From: Halomonas icarae
Lineage (GTDB): Bacteria; Pseudomonadota; Gammaproteobacteria; Pseudomonadales; Halomonadaceae
Length of the DNA stretch: 64,000 nt
Reading direction: 5' to 3'
Assembly: GCF_009901955.1 (NCBI RefSeq)
Contig: NZ_WUTS01000001.1
Location: 1,149,566 to 1,213,565 of the forward strand
Below are positions 26,389-37,107 of the stretch, in pieces; the first letter of the stretch is position 1; each line of letters opens with the position of its first letter. The notes below the pieces were generated by a model, which was not told the DNA's origin, ran no database searches, and was given only the letters and a program-made list of their open reading frames with translations. A program made the translations under genes and the position numbers.

Positions 26389-28206
26389 CTAACGCTTGAT
26401 CTCGGCCTCGCTGCGCAGGTGCTCGATCAGACCCTGGATCGCGGCCTGAGCGCGCAGCCGCTCGGCCATCGAGGCGACAAAACGCTCGACCTGCTCATCG
26501 ACCTCACCCTCGCCTACCGACTCCAGGGCGATGATCACGGCACGATCACCATCGACCACCTGACCATACACGGGAGCTTCTCCCTCGGGTGCCGGCAGCC
26601 GGAAGGCAGCATTGACCACCGCCGGGGAGACTCCCCGAGACTCCTGGCGACTGACCTCCTCGACCCGCTGCCAGTCGAGCGTCACGGACTCACCGTCGCC
26701 AAGGGAATCGACAAGCTGAACCGCTCTAGCCCGCAGCGCCTCCCGACGCTGCTCTGCCGTGACCTGGGCGGCGACCTCGTCGCGCACCTCATCCAGCGGC
26801 AGCGTGGTCGCCTCGCGATGCTCGGTGACACGCAGCACCAGACGACGATCGCTATCCAACTCGATCACCTCGCTGTTATAGCCCTCCTCGAGCACATCGT
26901 CGCTGAACGCCTGGGCCATGACTCCCGGTTCAGAGAGCACCCCCTCGCGAGTATCACGCGAAACCCAGTCGCTGGAGTGAAGCGCGAGTCCCAGATCATC
27001 GGCGACACTCTGCAGATCATCGGCGGCGAAGCTCTCGTCGATCAGCTGCTGCACCTTCTCATTGAACTCCCCCGAGACCCTGTCCAGCGCCACCTGGCGG
27101 TGCAGGTCACCCCGCATTGACTCGAACGACTCACGCTCAAGACCGGTCACGGTCAACAGGTGCAGGCCATTGTCGGTCTCGACGACCTCCGATACGTCAC
27201 CCTCATCGAGTGAGAAGGCGGCCTCGTCGAAGGCGTCACCGAAGAAGCCGCGGCTGACCACACCCAGGTCGCCACCCTGTTCCGCGGAGACCGTGTCATC
27301 GGAGACCTGGGCGGCCAGGTCGGCGAAGGATTCGCCATCGGCGAGGCGCGCCTGTACCTCTTCGAGCTTGGCCACCGCCTCTTCACGGCTGCGCTGCTCA
27401 CCAAAGGTCACCATGATATGGGAGAGCCGGCGATCGGCATCGGCCGTCTGTTCACGCCAGGCATCACGCAGTGTCTGCTCGTCGATCTCCATCTCATCGG
27501 CCATGGTCTGGCGGTCGATCACCACATAGTTCAGACGCACCTGCTCGGGGCGGCGGAAACGCGCCTTATGCTGAGCGTAGTACGCCTCGATGGCCTCATC
27601 CGAAGGAGAAAGCTCCTCTTCGATGTCGTCGGGCCCCAGGGCGGCATATCGGAAGGTACGCGTCTGGCGCTGCAGCTCGGCCAGGCGTTCCTGCTCGCTG
27701 GGCAGGCTGAAGTCGCTGAACGCCAACCCCTGCTGCAGCTGCTGCTGCTTCATGTCGCCACGCAGCTGTTGGCGAAAGCCCAGGGGTGTGTAGCCGGCGC
27801 TGGCCAGGCGGTTGCGGAACAGCTCCTGGTCGAACCGGCCCTCCTGGTCCTGGAATTCGGGGAGTGACACGATGATCTGGTCGAGCTGCTCCTCTGAAAG
27901 GTGCATCCCGCCCTCCTCGACATACTGACTCAACACCCGGGTCGTGATCAGCTCGTCGAGCATCTGACTGCGCAGCGCCCGCTCCTGCTCCGGCGGCACC
28001 TGGCCGCTGCGAATGGCCCGTTGCACCGAGAGCTCTAGCTCCTGACGCATGATGGGCTCACCGTTGACCTCGGCGACCTCGTCGCCGCTATTGCCGAACA
28101 GGCCCACCAGTGAATCCACACCGAACATCGCCATGGTCACGACCACTGCCCCGATGATGATCTTGGCTCCCCAGCTTCGGGAGCGGTCTCGAATACTTTG
28201 CAGCAT
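26389..28206 (-). CDS. ppiD: Periplasmic folding chaperone PpiD
   Basis: Membrane-anchored periplasmic chaperone of the SurA/parvulin family that binds proteins leaving the Sec translocon. The 605-residue protein has one N-terminal membrane segment (AKIIIGAVVVTMAMFGVDSL), SurA-like helices (about 45-215), and a parvulin domain with RLSHIMVTFGE to GDLGVVSRGFFGDAFDEAAF (about 255-355). The C-terminal region is likely parvulin-like but degenerate. Length is close to E. coli PpiD (623). The position after hupB and lon is the common gammaproteobacterial order. Confidence 0.93.
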   Translation of the reverse strand: MLQSIRDRSRSWGAKIIIGAVVVTMAMFGVDSLVGLFGNSGDEVAEVNGEPIMRQELELSVQRAIRSGQVPPEQERALRSQMLDELITTRVLSQYVEEGGMHLSEEQLDQIIVSLPEFQDQEGRFDQELFRNRLASAGYTPLGFRQQLRGDMKQQQLQQGLAFSDFSLPSEQERLAELQRQTRTFRYAALGPDDIEEELSPSDEAIEAYYAQHKARFRRPEQVRLNYVVIDRQTMADEMEIDEQTLRDAWREQTADADRRLSHIMVTFGEQRSREEAVAKLEEVQARLADGESFADLAAQVSDDTVSAEQGGDLGVVSRGFFGDAFDEAAFSLDEGDVSEVVETDNGLHLLTVTGLERESFESMRGDLHRQVALDRVSGEFNEKVQQLIDESFAADDLQSVADDLGLALHSSDWVSRDTREGVLSEPGVMAQAFSDDVLEEGYNSEVIELDSDRRLVLRVTEHREATTLPLDEVRDEVAAQVTAEQRREALRARAVQLVDSLGDGESVTLDWQRVEEVSRQESRGVSPAVVNAAFRLPAPEGEAPVYGQVVDGDRAVIIALESVGEGEVDEQVERFVASMAERLRAQAAIQGLIEHLRSEAEIKR

Positions 28207-28267
28207 GCAGGCCTCGGAAGTGTTGCCTCAAGAGAAATACTGGGAAAGGGTGGAGTCTATAACGAGG

Positions 28268-28298
28268 ACAGGCGCACCGCCGAGGGCGATGCGCCTGT
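28268..28298 (-). terminator. Hairpin between hupB and ppiD
   Basis: ACAGGCGCA and TGCGCCTGT form a perfect 9-bp stem with a 13-base loop in the gap between hupB and ppiD. It has no U-run. It may partly terminate the abundant hupB message. Confidence 0.35.
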
Positions 28299-28362
28299 AT
28301 CAATCAACCATCAACGGCGAACCATCAGCGGCGCAAGCTGCGCGACTCCAGCTCGGCGACAG

Positions 28363-28635
28363 TTAGTTGACGGAATCCTTCAACGCCTTGCCGGCCTTGA
28401 AGCCGGGAACCTTGGCCGCCTTGATCTCGATCGGCTGACCAGTCTGGGGGTTACGACCGGTACGCGCTGCACGCTCCTTCACATGGAAGGTCCCGAAGCC
28501 GACCAGAGAGACGCTGTCGCCCTTCTTCAGGCTTTCCGTCACGGAATCCACCATGGCATCCAGGGCACGCGCGGCGGAAGCCTTGGGAATATCGGCAGAC
28601 GCGGCGATGGCTTCGATCAGCTCAGACTTGTTCAC
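28363..28635 (-). CDS. hupB: DNA-binding protein HU-beta
   Basis: A 90-residue histone-like protein that bends and compacts DNA as a dimer. It shows [21 protein letters not shown] at the start, [22 protein letters not shown] (the DNA-binding arm with its proline) and ends in the body segment [14 protein letters not shown]. The start codon is GTG at 28635 behind AGGGGT. Located between lon and ppiD, as in E. coli and many gammaproteobacteria. Confidence 0.97.
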   Translation of the reverse strand: MNKSELIEAIAASADIPKASAARALDAMVDSVTESLKKGDSVSLVGFGTFHVKERAARTGRNPQTGQPIEIKAAKVPGFKAGKALKDSVN

Positions 28636-28766
28636 ACTTCACCCCTTGACTTTTTCGGAAATTGGCCCTAATCGAACCGGCTTTACAATTGACAAGCACG
28701 ATCACAGCATAGGCCAATTTATAGCAATGCGGGGAAAGTGCTGTCAAGCAACATTCAAGGCATAGC

Positions 28767-28802
28767 CCCACCATACAAGGCTTTAGGCAGAGTAATGGTG
28801 GG
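28767..28802. terminator. Hairpin downstream of lon
   Basis: CCCACCAT and ATGGTGGG form an 8-bp inverted repeat with a 20-base loop just after the lon stop codon at 28813. There is no U-tract on the lon strand, so it is a tentative terminator. Confidence 0.35.
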
Positions 28803-28812
28803 AAAATCGACC

Positions 28813-31218
28813 TTAATGCGTACTGATCATTGACTGCGCTGACGAGGCTTCTTCTGAATGAGAATCCTCTTTGGGCTCTTCATCCTTTTTTACTAATGCA
28901 ACCTCGAGCACCTCATCGATCCAGCGCACCGGTATGATATCGAGAGCCTCCTTGATATTCTCCGGCACCTCCTTGAGGTCCCGGCGGTTCTCCTCGGGCA
29001 CCAGCACGGTCTTTATACCACCACGCCTGGCGGCCAGCAATTTCTCCTTCAGACCACCGATCGGCATCACTTCACCACGCAGGTTGACCTCGCCGGTCAT
29101 CGCCACGTCACAGCGCACCGGGCGCCCGGTATAGGCCGAGACCATGGCGGTCACCATGCCGATGCCGGCACTGGGACCATCCTTGGGGGTCGCCCCCTCA
29201 GGCACGTGGATATGCAGGTCTTCCTTTTCGAAGCGATCGGGGTCGACCCCCAGGGAGAGGGCACGCGCGCGCACCACGGTGTGGGCGGCACTCACCGACT
29301 CCTTCATCACATCACCCAGCGAGCCGGTCTTGTTGATGCGTCCCTTGCCAGGGGTCACCACCGACTCGATATTAAGCAGCTCGCCCCCGACCGATGTCCA
29401 GGCCAGGCCGGTCACGCGGCCCACCTGATTCTCCTGGTCGGCCAGCCCGTAGCTGTAACGGCGCACCCCAGCATACTCCTCGATATCCGTGGCGGCCAGC
29501 AGCATCGGGGCCTGAGCGCCCTCCTCGCTCTCCTTCTCGATACGCACCCGCAGCACCTTGCGGCAGACCTTGGCGACCTGACGCTCGAGCTCACGCACCC
29601 CGGCCTCGCGGCTGTAGTAGCGGATCAGCTCGAGCAGCGACTCATCGGAGAAGGCCAGCTCATCCTCCTTGAAACCGTTGGCCTTGAGCTGCTTGGGCAC
29701 CAGATAGCGCTTGGCAATCGCGAGTTTTTCGTCCTCGGTGTAGCCGGGCAGACGAATCACCTCCATGCGATCGAGCAGCGGCCCGGGAATATTCATGGAG
29801 TTGGCGGTACAGATGAACAGGGTCTCTGAGAGGTCGTAATCCAGCTCCAGGTAGTGATCGCTGAAGGTGTCGTTCTGCTCCGGATCAAGCACCTCGAGCA
29901 GCGCCGAGGCGGGATCGCCACGATGGTCCATGCCGATCTTGTCGACCTCGTCGAGCAGGAACAGCGGATTCCTGACCCCGGCGCGGGACATGCGCTGGAC
30001 GATCTTGCCTGGCAGTGAGCCGATATAGGTCCGACGGTGGCCACGAATCTCGGACTCGTCACGCACCCCGCCCAGCGCCAGGCGCACATACTTGCGGTTG
30101 GTCGCCCGCGCGATGGACTTGCCCAGCGAGGTCTTGCCGACCCCCGGGGGGCCCACCAGACACAGCACCGGCCCCTTGAGCTTCTTGACCCGCTTGTGAA
30201 CCGCCAGGTACTCGAGAATCCGCGCCTTGACCTCGTCAAGGCCATAGTGATCCTCGTCGAGCACCTTCTGGGCGTGGAGCAGGTCATGCTTGACCCGGGT
30301 CCGCTTCTTCCACGGCACCGACACCAGCCAGTCGAGATAGGAGCGCACCACGGTGGCCTCGGCGGAGTTGGGCGACATCATCTTCAGCTTGCCCAGCTCC
30401 TGGACGGCCTTGTCGCGTGCCTCCTTGGGCATGCCAGACTCTTCGATGGCCTGCTCATACTTCTCGGCCTCGTTGGGCACGTTCTCGAGCTCGCCCATCT
30501 CCTTCTGGATGGCCTTCATCTGCTCGTTGAGATAGTACTCGCGCTGAGACTTCTCCATCTGCTCCTTGACCCGGGAGCGAATGCGCTTCTCGACCTGCAG
30601 CAGGTCGATCTCCGACTCGATCAGCGCCATCAGGTGCTCGATGCGATCGCGCACCCTGTCCATCTCAAGCAGCTGCTGCTTGTCATCAATCTTCAGCGAC
30701 AGGTGCGCACAGATGGTATCCACCAGGCGGCTGGGGTCCTCGATGCCGGAGAGCGAGTTGAGCACCTCGTTGGGTACCTTCTTCGACATCTTGACGTACT
30801 GCTCGAACTGATTGAGCAGCACACGCACCAGAGCGTCCTGTTCACGCTCGGTAAGCGGCGTGCTCTCACGCAGCAAGGCCTCGGCGCTGGTGTAGTCATC
30901 ACCGTCATTCAGCTCGCCCACATCGGCCCGCGAGACTCCCTCGATCAGCACCTTGACGGTGCCGTCGGGCAGCTTGAGCAGCTGCATGATCTCCGCGACG
31001 GTACCGATGGCAAACAGATCATCACGGTCGGGGTCGTCCTTGCTGGCCTCACGCTGGGCGACCAGCAATACCCGCTTGTCGGCACTCATGGCCGCATCGA
31101 GCGCCTGAATCGACTTCTCGCGACCCACGAACAGGGGAATGACCATCTGCGGGTAGACGACCACGTCCCGCAGCGGCAAAAGGGGCAGACTCAGGGTCTG
31201 ATCAGCGTTCTGCTGCAT
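28813..31218 (-). CDS. lon: ATP-dependent protease Lon
   Basis: Cytoplasmic AAA+ serine protease that removes misfolded and regulatory proteins, including labile antitoxins such as those encoded in this window. The 801-residue protein has the N-terminal substrate domain (PLLPLRDVVVYPQMVIPLFV), Walker A GPPGVGKTS near residue 350 and Walker B LFLLDEVDKIG. The catalytic pair is Ser683 (DGPSAG) and Lys726 (LKEKLLAA), 43 residues apart as in E. coli Lon. The acidic, Ser-rich C-terminal tail is a little longer than usual. It follows clpX after a clear terminator, so it has its own promoter within 31219-31303. Confidence 0.98.
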   Translation of the reverse strand: MQQNADQTLSLPLLPLRDVVVYPQMVIPLFVGREKSIQALDAAMSADKRVLLVAQREASKDDPDRDDLFAIGTVAEIMQLLKLPDGTVKVLIEGVSRADVGELNDGDDYTSAEALLRESTPLTEREQDALVRVLLNQFEQYVKMSKKVPNEVLNSLSGIEDPSRLVDTICAHLSLKIDDKQQLLEMDRVRDRIEHLMALIESEIDLLQVEKRIRSRVKEQMEKSQREYYLNEQMKAIQKEMGELENVPNEAEKYEQAIEESGMPKEARDKAVQELGKLKMMSPNSAEATVVRSYLDWLVSVPWKKRTRVKHDLLHAQKVLDEDHYGLDEVKARILEYLAVHKRVKKLKGPVLCLVGPPGVGKTSLGKSIARATNRKYVRLALGGVRDESEIRGHRRTYIGSLPGKIVQRMSRAGVRNPLFLLDEVDKIGMDHRGDPASALLEVLDPEQNDTFSDHYLELDYDLSETLFICTANSMNIPGPLLDRMEVIRLPGYTEDEKLAIAKRYLVPKQLKANGFKEDELAFSDESLLELIRYYSREAGVRELERQVAKVCRKVLRVRIEKESEEGAQAPMLLAATDIEEYAGVRRYSYGLADQENQVGRVTGLAWTSVGGELLNIESVVTPGKGRINKTGSLGDVMKESVSAAHTVVRARALSLGVDPDRFEKEDLHIHVPEGATPKDGPSAGIGMVTAMVSAYTGRPVRCDVAMTGEVNLRGEVMPIGGLKEKLLAARRGGIKTVLVPEENRRDLKEVPENIKEALDIIPVRWIDEVLEVALVKKDEEPKEDSHSEEASSAQSMISTH

Positions 31219-31303
31219 CGCAGACGTACCTCAAGAAAAACGAAGGGATGCCCCGTGGAATGGGGGCGACCGGATAACATTGCAAGGCAGGAGGCGACAC
31301 GCC

Positions 31304-31368
31304 AAAAAAAACGGGAGCCACCGTGACCCCAGCCGGCCAGGCCGGTGATGGAGGTAAGGCGCTCCCGT
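31304..31368 (-). terminator. Rho-independent terminator of clpX
   Basis: On the minus strand, ACGGGAGC (from 31368) pairs with GCTCCCGT (to 31311), followed by eight T residues (A-run at 31304-31311). The loop holds a second small hairpin (CCGGCC with GGCCGG). This is the best canonical terminator in the window and separates clpX from lon. Confidence 0.8.
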
Positions 31369-31387
31369 GGGGGATACCCCCGATCGT

Positions 31388-32668
<1,281 letters not shown>

Positions 32669-32777
32669 TCGCTTACCTCTTTTCATGTTGGTGGCACCCG
32701 CGAGAGCCGGCACCACCGAGCTCGCAACGGCGGCCTGCGCCGCCGGGAACAATCAGCGTGTCATGCAAATCACGCTA

Positions 32778-33398
32778 TCAGGATGTGGGCCGCTTATCCA
32801 GCATGGCATCAATCAGGCCATACTCCACGGCCTGGTTGCCGTCCATGAAGTTGTCACGGTCGGTATCCCGGGCGATCGTCTCGATATCCTGACCGGTATG
32901 CTCGGCCAGGATGCGGTTGAGCCTGTCGCGGATGCCAAGAATCTCGCGCGTGTGAATCTCGATGTCCGACGCCTGTCCCTGGTACCCACCCAGCGGCTGG
33001 TGAATCATCATGCGCGAGTTGGGCAGGCAGAAGCGCTTGTTCGCGGCGCCACCGGCCAGCAGCAACGCTCCCATGCTGGCCGCCTGGCCGATGCACACGG
33101 TGGAGACATCCGGCTTGATGAACTGCATGGTGTCGTAGATCGACATGCCGGCAGTCACCGAGCCACCCGGCGAATTGATGTACAGATGGATGTCCTTGTC
33201 CGGGTTCTCGGACTCCAGGAACAGCAGCTGTGCCACCACCAGGTTGGCCATGTAGTCTTCCACGGGACCCACCAGGAAGATCACACGCTCCTTGAGCAGG
33301 CGGGAATAGATGTCGTAGGAACGCTCGCCACGGGCGCTCTGCTCGACCACCATGGGCACCAGGCCCCCGGCGTTCTGGATCTCGAACTCGTTGCTCAT
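32778..33398 (-). CDS. clpP: ATP-dependent Clp protease proteolytic subunit
   Basis: Forms the tetradecameric serine peptidase chamber used with ClpX (and ClpA). The 206-residue protein has the nucleophile in [11 protein letters not shown], the histidine in [10 protein letters not shown] and the third triad residue in the following DRDNFM region. The start at ATG 33398 ([11 protein letters not shown]) matches the family and avoids a non-protein-like upstream extension. The short N-terminal propeptide expected in ClpP is present. It lies between tig and clpX. Confidence 0.98.
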   Translation of the reverse strand: MSNEFEIQNAGGLVPMVVEQSARGERSYDIYSRLLKERVIFLVGPVEDYMANLVVAQLLFLESENPDKDIHLYINSPGGSVTAGMSIYDTMQFIKPDVSTVCIGQAASMGALLLAGGAANKRFCLPNSRMMIHQPLGGYQGQASDIEIHTREILGIRDRLNRILAEHTGQDIETIARDTDRDNFMDGNQAVEYGLIDAMLDKRPTS

Positions 33399-33453
33399 CT
33401 GCGTGTTGTCCTTGCATCCGATGAATGGAAGCGACGATAAAGGGAAGCGAAGA

Positions 33454-33483
33454 GAAACGGCGCCCCGGCACTGGCCGGGGCGC
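33454..33483 (-). terminator. Terminator-like hairpin between tig and clpP
   Basis: GCGCCCCGGC and GCCGGGGCGC form a perfect 10-bp stem with the 4-base loop ACTG, 11 bp after the tig stop. On the minus strand it is followed by CGTTTCTCTT, a short U-rich run. It probably partly separates tig from clpP. Confidence 0.6.
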
Positions 33484-33494
33484 GGAGACATCGA

Positions 33495-34859
33495 TCAGGC
33501 CTGGCGCTCTTCCTCGCCGGCCTCTTCGCTGCTTTCTTCCTCGTCGACCTCTTCCTGCTGCTGGGCGGCTGCCAGCACGTCCTGGTAGGACATCTCGACA
33601 TCCTTGACGCTGGCCTGCTCGAGCAGCACATCCACGGCCTTCTCTTCAAGGATAGCGGACTTGACCTGGGTCTTGAGCTGGTCGTTGCCCATGTAGTGCT
33701 CGACCACCTGCTCGGGCTCCTGATACTGCTCGGCGAGCTCCTGCACCTTGGCACGGATCTCGTCGTCGCTGGCCTCGAGCTCGTTGACCTTGATCACCTC
33801 GGCCAGCAGCAGACCCACCTCGACACGGCTGCGCGCCTGCTCCTCGAACAGCTCGTTGGGCAGCTGGGAGACGTCGAAGTCCTCACCCAGACCGAACTGC
33901 TGGGCCGCCTGACGCTTGAGGCCATCGGTCTCCTGCTGGACCAGCGCCTGGGGCACGGTGACCTCGTTGGCCTTCTGCAGCGCGGAGAGCACCTGCTGTT
34001 TGACGCGGTTGTCCACCGCCTGCTCGGCCTCGCGGCTCATGTTCTTCTTGACCTCGGCGCGGAACTTGTCGAGGTCACCGTCGTCAACGCCGAACTTCTT
34101 GACGAACTCGGCATCCACCTCGGGCAGGGCCTGGCCCTTCACCGCATGGACCTTGACCTTGAAGGTCGCTTCCTGGCCGGCCAGGTTCTCGGCCTGGTAG
34201 TCCTCCGGGAAGGTGACCTTGAGCTCCTTGTCATCGCTGGCGGTGGCACCGATCAGCTGCTCCTCGAAGCCGGGGATAAAGCTGCCGGAACCGATCACCA
34301 GATCATGACCCTCGGCACTGCCGCCCTCGAAGGGCTCGTCACCCAGGAAGCCCTGGAAGTCGATGGTCAGCTGATCGCCATCCTCGGCGGCACGCTCGAC
34401 CACTTCCCACTCGGCGTTCTGCTTGCGCAGGGTGTCGATCATCTCGTCGACATCGGCCTCGCTCACCTCGACCACCGGACGCTCGACCTCGGCACCCTCG
34501 ATGGAGGCCAGCGTGATCTCGGGGTAGATCTCCAGTGTCGCGACGAACTCCAGATCCTTGCCCGCCTCGTTGACGGTGGCCTCGATCTGCGGGAGGCCGG
34601 CCGGGTTGAGCTCGTTCTCGGAAATGGCGCGAACGTAGCGCTCACGCATCACCTCGCCCACCACCTCGTTGCGCACTTCGCTGCCGTAGCGCTGGCGGAT
34701 CACCGTCATCGGCACCTTGCCCCGGCGAAAACCGTCCATACGAACGTTCTTGGCGGCATCCTTGAGACGGGTATTGACGGCCTCATCGATTTCGGCGGCC
34801 GGCACTTGGACCGTGATGCGGCGTTCGATCTGGGAGGTCGTATCGACGGAAACTTGCAT
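33495..34859 (-). CDS. tig: Trigger factor
   Basis: Ribosome-bound chaperone and prolyl isomerase meeting nascent chains at the exit tunnel. The 454-residue protein carries the ribosome-binding signature GFRRGKVPMTVI near residue 45, the FKBP-type domain (DGDQLTIDFQGFLGDEPF, about 160-240), and helical C-terminal arms. The C-terminus is a very acidic Glu-rich tail, common in halophilic and halotolerant relatives. The start is ATG at 34859 (MQVSVDTTSQIERR). Confidence 0.97.
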   Translation of the reverse strand: MQVSVDTTSQIERRITVQVPAAEIDEAVNTRLKDAAKNVRMDGFRRGKVPMTVIRQRYGSEVRNEVVGEVMRERYVRAISENELNPAGLPQIEATVNEAGKDLEFVATLEIYPEITLASIEGAEVERPVVEVSEADVDEMIDTLRKQNAEWEVVERAAEDGDQLTIDFQGFLGDEPFEGGSAEGHDLVIGSGSFIPGFEEQLIGATASDDKELKVTFPEDYQAENLAGQEATFKVKVHAVKGQALPEVDAEFVKKFGVDDGDLDKFRAEVKKNMSREAEQAVDNRVKQQVLSALQKANEVTVPQALVQQETDGLKRQAAQQFGLGEDFDVSQLPNELFEEQARSRVEVGLLLAEVIKVNELEASDDEIRAKVQELAEQYQEPEQVVEHYMGNDQLKTQVKSAILEEKAVDVLLEQASVKDVEMSYQDVLAAAQQQEEVDEEESSEEAGEEERQA

Positions 34860-35163
34860 GAAATGTCCTCTACCGACTGGGGGCACTGTGTTGATTGCGT
34901 GAATGGAAAATCAAAAGGGTGATTTTATGAATCCCGTCCGGCACTGGCAAGCACCGAGGCGAAAGATGTGGGGGCACTGTGGGAGATTACAAGGGCCAAC
35001 GGCGCACCCACGCCAAAAAACGCCGACGCCTGAGCGACCGCGCAAGATAAACCGCACGAGACATATCGAAATAGCGAGAAGAAAGAGATATACATCCCAT
35101 GTTAGGCGGGATGATAAGCATCAGAAAAACAAAAGAGAGGGGACAACCTGATGACGCAAGACA
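34860..35163. other. Intergenic gap between tig and tRNA-His
   Basis: About 300 bp with no gene I can support. It must carry the tig promoter. Near 35093-35113 a small inverted repeat (CATCCC and GGGATG) is followed on the minus strand by TATATCTCTTTCTTC, a possible terminator for the tRNA operon. Confidence 0.4.
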
Positions 35164-35239
35164 TGGGGTGGATGATGGGGATCGAACCCACGACCACCGG
35201 AGCCACAATCCGGGGCTCTACCACTGAGCTACATCCACC
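35164..35239 (-). tRNA. tRNA-His (GTG)
   Basis: Cloverleaf on the minus strand: acceptor GTGGATG pairing CATCCAC, D-arm TAGCTCAGTGGTAGAGC, anticodon loop around TTGTGGC (GTG), T-loop GGTTCGATCC, and an encoded 3' CCA at 35164-35166. The extra 5' G (35239) opposite C73 is the G-1 identity element of tRNA-His. It is last of three tRNAs in the operon. Confidence 0.97.
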
Positions 35240-35282
35240 ACTTCGACAACTGCTCGTACTGACTGCCTGCTACCGCACCGGG

Positions 35283-35359
35283 TGGCGCGCCCAGCAGGAC
35301 TCGAACCTGCAACCTACGGCTTAGAAGGCCGTTGCTCTATCCGATTGAGCCATGGGCGC
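35283..35359 (-). tRNA. tRNA-Arg (TCT)
   Basis: Minus-strand cloverleaf with acceptor GCGCCCA/TGGGCGC, anticodon loop CTTCTAA (TCT, reading AGA/AGG), T-loop GGTTCGAGTCC and encoded CCA (35283-35285). AGA and AGG are rare codons in this GC-rich DNA. Middle gene of the Pro-Arg-His cluster. Confidence 0.97.
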
Positions 35360-35427
35360 ATTCTACGTTCCAGGTCGCCTCGCCGCAACCCTGAGTGCCA
35401 AAAAACCGCAAGACATTCAAGAAGTTG

Positions 35428-35504
35428 TGGTCGGAGTGGAGGGATTCGAACCCCCGACATCCTGCTCCCAAAGCAGGCGCGCTACCAGACTGCGCTACAC
35501 TCCG
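35428..35504 (-). tRNA. tRNA-Pro (TGG)
   Basis: Minus-strand cloverleaf with acceptor CGGAGTG/CACTCCG, anticodon loop TTTGGGA (TGG), T-loop GGTTCGAATCC and encoded CCA (35428-35430). First gene of the tRNA operon, 54 bp downstream of a -10 element. Confidence 0.97.
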
Positions 35505-35557
35505 ACGGCGATCAAGCGGGCTGGACGCCGCCGCACAGGCCTCGTCGAGCGATGCGT

Positions 35558-35585
35558 ATTCTACGCGAGTTTCTTCGCCCGTCAA
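35558..35585 (-). promoter_or_regulatory. Sigma-70 promoter of the tRNA operon
   Basis: On the minus strand, TTGACG (35580-35585) and TAGAAT (35558-35563) are separated by 16 bp. They are followed by a GC-rich discriminator (ACGCATCGC) of the kind linked to stringent control of stable RNA genes. The predicted transcript start is about 45-50 bp before tRNA-Pro. Confidence 0.75.
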
Positions 35586-35687
35586 GCGGCAAAACACAGT
35601 TTGCTGATATCACCCGCTTTGTTTCGACCGCTTGGCATGCGAAAATCACGCCCTTACCTTTACTACCGGCCACTCAGAGGATCCTCG

Positions 35688-36545
35688 ATGACCGCGCAAC
35701 AGATCGATGGCAAAGCGATAGCCGCCCGTGTTCGCCAGCAGGTAGCCCGCCAGGTGCAGGCACGCCGCGAAGCAGGGGGTCGCACGCCAGGGCTTGCGGT
35801 CGTCCTGGTCGGCGAGGACCCCGCCTCCGCGGTCTATGTGCGTCACAAGCACAACGCCTGCGTCGAGGCCGGCATCGAGTCATTTCGACATCAGCTACCC
35901 GCGGAGACCACCCAGCAACAGCTCGAGACGCTGGTCGACCAGCTCAATGACGACCCCAGCGTGGACGGCATCCTGGTTCAGCTGCCCCTGCCGGAGCACC
36001 TCGACGCCCGCCCCATCCTCGAGCGCATTCGCCCCGACAAGGACGTGGACGGCTTCCACCCCTACAACCTGGGCCGCCTGGCACAGCGCCTGCCACTGCT
36101 GAGACCCTGCACCCCCAAGGGCGTGATGACGCTGCTCGAGGAGAGTGGCCTGGCGGTGCGTGGCCTCGACGCCACCGTGGTCGGCGCCTCCAATATCGTC
36201 GGCCGCCCCATGGCCCTGGAGCTGATGATCGCCGGCTGCACCACCACCGTCTGCCACCGCTTCACTCGCAACCTGGAGGCGCATGTGCGTCGTGCCGACG
36301 TGCTGATCGTGGCGGTGGGCAAGCCGGGGCTGGTCAAGGGCGAGTGGGTCAAGGAGGGCGCCATCGTCATCGACGTGGGCATCAACCGCCAGGAGGATGG
36401 CCGCCTGATCGGCGACGTCGACTTCGAGGCCGCCGCCGAGCGTGCCGCCTGGATCACGCCGGTTCCAGGGGGTGTCGGCCCCATGACCGTGGCCACCCTG
36501 CTGGAGAACACCCTGCAGGCCGCCGATATGCACGACGCCAGTTAA
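35688..36545 (+). CDS. folD: Bifunctional methylenetetrahydrofolate dehydrogenase/cyclohydrolase
   Basis: Converts 5,10-methylene-THF to 10-formyl-THF for purine and formyl-methionine synthesis. The 285-residue protein has [22 protein letters not shown] with the catalytic Tyr-x3-Lys, the folate signature [25 protein letters not shown], and the NADP-binding [11 protein letters not shown], ending [15 protein letters not shown]. Length matches E. coli FolD (288). The start is ATG at 35688 behind CAGAGGA. It is divergent from the tRNA operon. Confidence 0.97.
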   Translation: MTAQQIDGKAIAARVRQQVARQVQARREAGGRTPGLAVVLVGEDPASAVYVRHKHNACVEAGIESFRHQLPAETTQQQLETLVDQLNDDPSVDGILVQLPLPEHLDARPILERIRPDKDVDGFHPYNLGRLAQRLPLLRPCTPKGVMTLLEESGLAVRGLDATVVGASNIVGRPMALELMIAGCTTTVCHRFTRNLEAHVRRADVLIVAVGKPGLVKGEWVKEGAIVIDVGINRQEDGRLIGDVDFEAAAERAAWITPVPGGVGPMTVATLLENTLQAADMHDAS

Positions 36546-36576
36546 CTTTACCTGGGGTAGCTCCCCTGGGGCCCCT

Positions 36577-36609
36577 GGGGTCAGACCCCGGGGGTTGGGG
36601 TCTGACCCC
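36577..36609. repeat. 13-bp inverted repeat upstream of luxS
   Basis: GGGGTCAGACCCC (36577-36589) and its exact reverse complement GGGGTCTGACCCC (36597-36609) are separated by 7 bases, and each arm is itself nearly palindromic. It is preceded by more G/C runs from 36554. It lies between folD and luxS and may be a folD terminator, a REP-like element or a luxS leader structure. Confidence 0.6.
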
Positions 36610-36642
36610 GAAACAGCCCCGAAACAGAATGAGGAGATCAAG

Positions 36643-37107
36643 ATGAGCGACAAGATGAACGTCGAGAGCTTCAACCTGGATCATACCAAGGTGAAGGCTC
36701 CCTACGTGCGCCTGGCCGATATCAAGACCGGCGAGCGCGGCGACACCATCCACAAGTACGACATGCGCATCTGCCAGCCCAACCAGGACCATATGGAGAT
36801 GCCCGGCCTGCACTCGCTTGAGCACCTGATGGCGGAGCTGTCGCGCAACCACTCCGACAAGGTCGTCGATATCAGCCCCATGGGCTGCCAGACCGGCTTC
36901 TACATCGCGATGATCAACCACGACGACTACGAAGGCGTGCTGACCCTGCTCGAGAACACCCTCAAGGATGTGCTCGAGGCCGACGAGGTGCCGGCCTGCA
37001 ACGAGATGCAGTGCGGCTGGGCCGCCAGCCACAGCCTCGAGGGGGCCAAGCAGATCGCCCGCGGCTTCCTGGCCAAGCGCAACGAGTGGACGGAAATCTT
37101 CGCATGA
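36643..37107 (+). CDS. luxS: S-ribosylhomocysteine lyase LuxS
   Basis: Splits S-ribosylhomocysteine into homocysteine and DPD, the precursor of autoinducer-2. The 154-residue protein has the metal site HSLEH (His57, Glu60, His61) and the third ligand Cys124 in [10 protein letters not shown], plus the [11 protein letters not shown] catalytic segment. The start is ATG at 36643 behind GAGGAG. It overlaps mtnN by 4 bp (ATGA), so the two consecutive enzymes of SAH detoxification are made together. Whether AI-2 is used as a signal here cannot be told. Confidence 0.97.
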   Translation: MSDKMNVESFNLDHTKVKAPYVRLADIKTGERGDTIHKYDMRICQPNQDHMEMPGLHSLEHLMAELSRNHSDKVVDISPMGCQTGFYIAMINHDDYEGVLTLLENTLKDVLEADEVPACNEMQCGWAASHSLEGAKQIARGFLAKRNEWTEIFA

